Shown: positions 33,505 through 39,942 of the stretch, piece after piece
Position numbering within the stretch: the first letter of the stretch is position 1
How the letters are laid out: the number at the start of each line of letters is the position of its first letter
Assembly: GCA_947463445.1 (NCBI GenBank)
Contig: CANHRS010000017.1
Coordinates: 1 to 39,942 of the forward strand
Direction: 5' to 3'
Length of the DNA stretch: 39,942 nucleotides
Source: Flavobacteriia bacterium
Lineage (GTDB): Bacteria > Bacteroidota > Bacteroidia > Flavobacteriales_D > Crocinitomicaceae
Program-made: the position numbers and the translations under genes
Notes under the pieces: model-generated
The model's database searches: none
Seen by the model: only the letters and a program-made list of their open reading frames with translations
What the model was told of the DNA's origin: nothing

Positions 33505-34557
33505 TTACTCCATGTTATATATTTCTTTCCCATTCCAATATGTAGTAGTGGAGTAGATTTTTTTATATTCCTTTATTTTGCTCAATGGGGATTCAAATAT
33601 GCTAAAGTTTGCATTCTTTCCTTTTTCAAGTGTGCCTTGAAATTTTTCTGAAAAAGAAATATAGTTTGCCCAATTTGTTATTGACTTTAACGAATTAAGC
33701 AATACTAAACTATTTGTATTTGAGTAATTGGAAATCTTATCTAATAATTTATCAGATGCTTTACTACTACCAAATATATAGATTGGCGAAGTAACGTTAT
33801 TTAATTCATTAAAACACAGAAAAAAATTGTTTATTTCCAAAATTTTCAAAGTACTATTTTGTTTTTTTTTAATATTAAATACAAACCATCTATGATCTAA
33901 CTTATGATTTTTTAGCGATTGAATAATTAATGGTATGTTTTTTTCTCCAAGCTCAAGATTTATTCCTATTTGTAAAAAGTTGTTTTTTGCAACTGAGCAA
34001 GCTTCCAAAATAGTAGATTTATTTTCATTGGAAAGGGTGAAGCCAGCTATCCTAAAATTTTTATCTTTTTTTATGCGTTTCATTTTTCTTACATACTTTA
34101 TATTTTCTGAAGATGGAGTTAAAAATATATGCCAAATTAGTTGCATTTTAGATGAGAAAAACAAAAGGTTTTGAAGTTGTTTATAATTTATTCCATGTAT
34201 ATAAACCTCTACAATGCCTTGTTCTAATTCTTGTGTTTCTATCTCTTCAAGAAACACAGAATCCCATTTTTTTAGAGTGTCCAAGTGTAAATTGCAGTCA
34301 GAAAAAGCGGGTAAAATTTCTCTTCCTTTAACATCAATTGTTTCATCTGCACGATATTTATTTAATATTTGACGCTCAGGTCCTATTTCAATAATTTTCC
34401 CATTAGCTATTGCCATTGCCTCGCCTGTTGTATTATTATCATCCATGCAGATGATAGAGGCGTTATGAAATAATTGATCTACTTTCTTTCCTTTTATGCA
34501 GTTACATAAAATAGGAATCAAAAAAATAAGTGAGATACTTTGTTTAATTTTTTGCAT
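33505..34557 (-). CDS. Degenerate amidohydrolase-like lipoprotein
   Basis: A 350-residue lipoprotein. The signal LIFLIPILCNC has the likely lipidated Cys at residue 20. The N-terminal part matches the YtcJ-like amidohydrolase start (LFHNASIICMDD, EAMAIANGKIIEIG, ETIDVKGREILPAF), and the C-terminal end matches too (GTLEKGKNANFSIFES, TTYWNGKEIYN). The metal site is gone: the HxH strand is DCNLH (Asn89 for His), the usual RIEH is RWFVF (Val226 for His), and the GSDxP loop is FGSSKA (Ser265 for Asp). It is also ~200 residues shorter than YtcJ. It is therefore probably a pseudoenzyme with a binding role, anchored to a membrane. The start overlaps the upstream membrane protein gene by 14 bases. Confidence 0.75.
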   Translation of the reverse strand: MQKIKQSISLIFLIPILCNCIKGKKVDQLFHNASIICMDDNNTTGEAMAIANGKIIEIGPERQILNKYRADETIDVKGREILPAFSDCNLHLDTLKKWDSVFLEEIETQELEQGIVEVYIHGINYKQLQNLLFFSSKMQLIWHIFLTPSSENIKYVRKMKRIKKDKNFRIAGFTLSNENKSTILEACSVAKNNFLQIGINLELGEKNIPLIIQSLKNHKLDHRWFVFNIKKKQNSTLKILEINNFFLCFNELNNVTSPIYIFGSSKASDKLLDKISNYSNTNSLVLLNSLKSITNWANYISFSEKFQGTLEKGKNANFSIFESPLSKIKEYKKIYSTTTYWNGKEIYNME

Positions 34558-35872
34558 ACAGCAGTATTTTAAATTTGTTTTTTACTTTTTTAAAGTCAAT
34601 GCATAGTAACAGAACACAATATAAAAATGGTAAACATGGGATTTTATATCTTACGATTGCACCTAGAACAGGAACTGTCCATCCTATAAGAATTGATAGT
34701 AGGATTGTAAAATAAATTCCAAAATAGATATAGGGTAATTGTGCTAAAGTAGGTTTTTTAAAGCATACAATAACAAGAATCAAAAGTATAATTAGTGTGA
34801 AATTTTCTAATGCCGATAAAGCAAAAAACACGTTTTTTATTTCAAATATGTTCGGACGAAATAATCCATTAATAAATGCTTCTGGCATCGTTTTTACAAA
34901 TGACCAAGAAGAATTGGTAAGCACTTTTACATGAATTGTACTACCTGCTTTTGTGTAATTAGCAACATTTATAAAATCTTTCTGTTTGTATTTTAGTTTC
35001 GTTAGAAAGTCAAGTCTAGCATCAATCTTCCCTATATTGAAAGCAATTATAATTAGTCCAATATTAACTAAGACAAATACTAATCCAACTTTTTTCGTCT
35101 TTGTGTAATGCGATAAAATCCAGGAAGATATACTAGGAATCAACAATATTAGCACATAGGTTTTTGTAATTACCAATAGACCTATCGTTAGAACAATTAT
35201 GCCAATGTATAAGCTTTTGTTTTTTGTATAAATAAGTTGTGTAAAAGCAAAAAGAAATACGCCAATTCCAAATAATAAAATACTTTCTTTTAATACACCT
35301 GACCCCCAAAACAATAAGGAAGGAATTAGAAAACAGGCGATTATTAGTTCTGTTTTGCGTGCACTAAATTTTTCACTATATATTCTAAAAATACTAGTTA
35401 GCCCTATAAATGAAAGCATTGACAATACCAATGTGTGTACATGATAACAACCAAAAGAAATAAGATAAATTACTGCATTAAATCGAATTATGGTTGTGTT
35501 ATCGTTAAAAACATTGCTTGTAAAAGGTTTGAACCAATAATTCGTTTTAACTAATAGATTATGTGTTTCAGCGGATTCATTTTGAATTCCAAAGATTATC
35601 TTCCAAAATTGGATTGGTGAAATTTTATATACCTTTTCGTATAGATATTTTGCATCATCAAAATATTTAAAAATGTCCGCTGTTTTTCGATCTGTATAAT
35701 AATAGGTATAAACGAAATAGATACTTAATCCAAAAATAAATTTAAGCGTGAATAATAGACCTAATGTTTTGAATGAAATTCCTGAGTTAGTAAAAAAAGA
35801 CCAAATTTTAATAGTAAATAATAGTAATAAATAGTAGAAAATGATGCAGAATAATTCTAAAAAAAAATGCAT
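34544..35872 (-). CDS. Polytopic membrane protein, GT-C-like, paralog of the upstream gene
   Basis: A 442-residue protein with about ten to twelve membrane helices. It is clearly a paralog of the product of 35874-37295; shared patterns are YTYxYxDxxxxDIxKYFxDxK, NDNxTII, PSxxxWxxGxLKE, NGxxRPxIFEI, ALEN and VPVLGxxVRYKxPxLP. The acidic loop after the second helix (DRKTADIFKYFDD) recalls the catalytic loop of GT-C glycosyltransferases and polymerases, but I cannot name the family. The ATG at 35872, one base beyond the previous stop, is preferred to an upstream ATG at 35944 inside that gene. It overlaps the lipoprotein gene by 14 bases. Confidence 0.7.
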   Translation of the reverse strand: MHFFLELFCIIFYYLLLLFTIKIWSFFTNSGISFKTLGLLFTLKFIFGLSIYFVYTYYYTDRKTADIFKYFDDAKYLYEKVYKISPIQFWKIIFGIQNESAETHNLLVKTNYWFKPFTSNVFNDNTTIIRFNAVIYLISFGCYHVHTLVLSMLSFIGLTSIFRIYSEKFSARKTELIIACFLIPSLLFWGSGVLKESILLFGIGVFLFAFTQLIYTKNKSLYIGIIVLTIGLLVITKTYVLILLIPSISSWILSHYTKTKKVGLVFVLVNIGLIIIAFNIGKIDARLDFLTKLKYKQKDFINVANYTKAGSTIHVKVLTNSSWSFVKTMPEAFINGLFRPNIFEIKNVFFALSALENFTLIILLILVIVCFKKPTLAQLPYIYFGIYFTILLSILIGWTVPVLGAIVRYKIPCLPFLYCVLLLCIDFKKVKNKFKILLYAKN

Positions 35873-35873
35873 T

Positions 35874-37295
35874 TTATTTTTGAAGTTGCGGTTTAAATAA
35901 CTGTGAATTTTTATATGTAAATTGAGTAATTTTTGATTTGTCAATTAATGCTAGTAAACTGAAAAGTAATAAGGGTAAAAGAGGTGCTTTATATCTTACT
36001 AAATTACCAAGTACAGGAACAAGTAGTCCTAAAAACGTATATGTAATAACGATAAATGTTCCTAAATAAAAAATTAGAATTTGTTGATTGATATTTAGTT
36101 TTCTTGGAAAAATAAATATCAACAACATTAATATTAAAATGAATATATTTTCCAAAGCAGGAAGAATGTATGTTAAAGAATGTATTTCAAAAATGTGAGG
36201 TCTTGCAAATCCATTACTAATTCCATATGGTATACACGCAAAAAAGTTAGATAATTCTCCATTCATTTTTTTTATGTTAACCAAACTTTTCGCCTTTGCT
36301 AACTTTGCCTCATGATAATAATCTGCTTGTTTAAATCGTAACATCTCTAGAATATTATAGTTGTTGCCTAAAACATTTTTCTGGTAAGAAATTTGGTTGA
36401 CACGGTCGTATTCCTTACTTTTTTCTGATTCTGATTTATTTTTATAGTTGTAAATTACTGGGTTGTGCGTATAGGTCCAAATAAGAAAAAACATAAAAAA
36501 AACGGTGTATATTGAGAAAAATAATTTTTTTATATGTACTATTTTGAAATAGTTATATAAAACAAAACATAGCACAGAAGGAAGAATGAATCCAATCAAA
36601 TACGGTTTTGTAAACATTAATGTTATTAGCCCTAAAATATATCCTGCAAAATAACTACACTTCCTTTTTATAAGTAGTTTAACGGTAAAATAAATGATTA
36701 TTGTTAACGCTAAGAGTATTAGATTTTCTTTAAGTAAGCCAGTTGTCCATAATGCGATTGATGGAGTAATGAATAATAATAAGTAAAATGTTTTTTTGAA
36801 TTCTAGATAAGGTGAAAGTGTTTTATAAATCGTAAATATTGCAATAAATGATAGCGTACTCATATATAGAATTGCAAGTAATAGATGGTTGTTAGTCAAT
36901 AGATTTAAGATACTTGAAACTATAATTATTGTTTGGTTGTCATTATAAATCCCATAAGAATTTGGTTTTTCCCAAAATTGCATTTCGTTTAACAATTTTA
37001 GATTTTCTACATTGTTGATTTTTGAACCTTTAATTACAGACAGAAAATCAGAGAGGTTGTTTTTGAATATTTCAGCTAATTGTTTTCCATCATTAAAATA
37101 TTTGTGGATATCATTTACGCGTGTATCCGGGTAATGATAAGTATAAATATACCAAAGTGCAATTCCCGAACCTATTTTAAATAAATACGATACTAGAATA
37201 TATATATGTGAAATTTCATCTAATTTAAAATGTTTATTTTTTAGTGTTAAAAATAAAAAAGATATAGATATTAAAATAAATGCTAAATATTCCAC
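35874..37295 (-). CDS. Polytopic membrane protein, GT-C-like, first gene of the cassette
   Basis: A 473-residue protein with about ten to twelve membrane helices and a larger hydrophilic loop at ~290-345 (SESEKSKEYDRVNQ). It shares the whole motif series of its neighbour, including the acidic loop YPDTRVNDIHKYFNDGK after the second helix, TTGLLKEN, NGFARPHIFEI and VPVLGNLVRYKAPLLP. Such a loop with D and KYF.D is compatible with a GT-C glycosyltransferase or a polysaccharide polymerase/ligase; this is inference. It is the first gene of a three-gene unit (membrane protein, paralog, lipoprotein) with a -7 element upstream. Confidence 0.7.
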   Translation of the reverse strand: MEYLAFILISISFLFLTLKNKHFKLDEISHIYILVSYLFKIGSGIALWYIYTYHYPDTRVNDIHKYFNDGKQLAEIFKNNLSDFLSVIKGSKINNVENLKLLNEMQFWEKPNSYGIYNDNQTIIIVSSILNLLTNNHLLLAILYMSTLSFIAIFTIYKTLSPYLEFKKTFYLLLFITPSIALWTTGLLKENLILLALTIIIYFTVKLLIKRKCSYFAGYILGLITLMFTKPYLIGFILPSVLCFVLYNYFKIVHIKKLFFSIYTVFFMFFLIWTYTHNPVIYNYKNKSESEKSKEYDRVNQISYQKNVLGNNYNILEMLRFKQADYYHEAKLAKAKSLVNIKKMNGELSNFFACIPYGISNGFARPHIFEIHSLTYILPALENIFILILMLLIFIFPRKLNINQQILIFYLGTFIVITYTFLGLLVPVLGNLVRYKAPLLPLLLFSLLALIDKSKITQFTYKNSQLFKPQLQK

Positions 37296-37311
37296 ACAAA
37301 TGATTTTTACT

Positions 37312-37319
37312 CAAAGGTA
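37312..37319 (-). promoter_or_regulatory. -7 promoter element of the membrane protein cassette
   Basis: The minus strand reads TACCTTTG, a match to TAnnTTTG, 17 bases before the ATG at 37295. The predicted start near 37305 leaves a leader of about 10 bases. No -33 TTTG was found at the usual distance. Confidence 0.4.
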
Positions 37320-37377
37320 GAAAGAAGTTTTTATTTCCCTATTTTTTAATAACTCTGTGTATATTTTTAAAAAATCA

Positions 37378-37411
37378 TTGTGACTGCAAAACACTATTAT
37401 GTGTATTTTTG
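37378..37411 (+). promoter_or_regulatory. Promoter of purL
   Basis: TATTTTTG (37404-37411) matches the -7 consensus. A TTG at 37378-37380 could be the -33 element, but the 23-base spacing is long. The start is expected near 37418. This argues against translation from the ATG at 37399 and for the ATG at 37432. Confidence 0.45.
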
Positions 37412-37431
37412 TAATTCTTAAAAACATAAGC

Positions 37432-39666
<2,235 letters not shown>

Positions 39667-39687
39667 AACTTCTTTTTTTATATTTAT

Positions 39688-39719
39688 CCCAATAAGTGTT
39701 ACTTGTTGGGATTTTTTTT
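39688..39719 (+). terminator. Intrinsic terminator of purL
   Basis: A 9-base stem, CCCAATAAG paired with CTTGTTGGG (one T-G pair), around a TGTTA loop and followed by a run of eight T. It starts 22 bases after the purL stop. Confidence 0.85.
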
Positions 39720-39781
39720 GTGTTTAATTTTTTTTATTAGAATAAATGTTTCTTTTACTTGTGTCCGATTAAACTTTTTAA

Positions 39782-39812
39782 AAGCGGGATTTCCTTGATT
39801 GATTTCCCGCTT
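39782..39812. repeat. Inverted repeat in the gene-free end of the window
   Basis: AAGCGGGA and TCCCGCTT form a perfect 8-base stem around a 15-base spacer, with no T run after it. A shorter inverted pair, TGTCCGA at 39762-39768 and TCGGACA at 39881-39887, surrounds it. No gene is seen from 39720 to the window end. The region could be a leader, a regulatory site, or the edge of a mobile element beyond the window; the sequence here does not decide. Confidence 0.35.
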
Positions 39813-39942
39813 AAGTGTAATTTGGTTTTCCCGAACTAAATTTCATGAATAAAAATAGTTATTTTTTTGACAATCCGTTTTCGGACAGCTGATTTCTTTA
39901 ATTGACAACACTAAAATTAAGACTGTCGTTAAGAAGCATAAT

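Noticed and set aside
33505-37295. Recent horizontal transfer of the membrane protein cassette because it looks more AT-rich than purL
   Set aside because: Membrane protein genes are AT-rich by codon need, neighbouring envelope genes look similar, and no integrase, repeat or tRNA border is present.

Overview
The window is a compact, AT-rich stretch of chromosome from a Bacteroidota bacterium, most likely of the order Flavobacteriales. The evidence is the type IX secretion relatives (PorP/SprF-OmpA pair, PorV/PorQ protein, large secreted protein), a lipoprotein LptC, a bacterial geranylgeranylglyceryl phosphate synthase, the near absence of Shine-Dalgarno sequences, and many Bacteroidota-type -7 elements (TAnnTTTG) in front of genes. 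I cannot name the genus. No insertion sequence, prophage, CRISPR array or rRNA operon was recognised.

Layout. 1-5099: the end of a TerC-family membrane protein, a HEAT-like protein, an alpha/beta hydrolase with aminopeptidase P, two unknown genes, and a catalytically dead relative of the CTP synthase glutaminase domain. 5091-8392 (minus): an operon of coaX, an outer-membrane protein, lptC, a small membrane protein and rnhA. 8494-9000: tRNA-Phe facing rnpB (RNase P RNA), with a two-way terminator between them. 9078-11711: a SixA-like phosphatase, a rhomboid protease, a GGGP synthase and a phosphopantetheinyl transferase. 11912-21178: a three-gene cell-surface cluster (TonB-dependent receptor-like protein, 1405-residue secreted protein, PorV/PorQ-family barrel). 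21244-23955: greA, a HIT protein, rsgA, dtd and a MazG-like gene, several with stop-start overlaps. 23981-25897: nadC and a membrane-anchored coiled-coil protein, converging after a divergent arrangement around a long palindrome. 25905-30272 (minus): PorP/SprF, OmpA/PD40 protein and an acyltransferase. 30512-33451: an unknown protein, rsmG and a long-chain acyl-CoA ligase. 33505-37295 (minus): two paralogous polytopic membrane proteins and a lipoprotein derived from an amidohydrolase. 37432-39666: purL and its terminator.

Most genes are housekeeping. Two parts look like less well-described systems. The first is the receptor/giant protein/PorV cluster with its own promoter and paired inverted repeats. 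The second is the tightly coupled cassette at 33505-37295, which joins two GT-C-like membrane paralogs to a lipoprotein that keeps the amidohydrolase fold ends but has lost the recognisable metal ligands. A third curiosity is the GATase-like protein at 4419-5099, whose nucleophile position is glycine.
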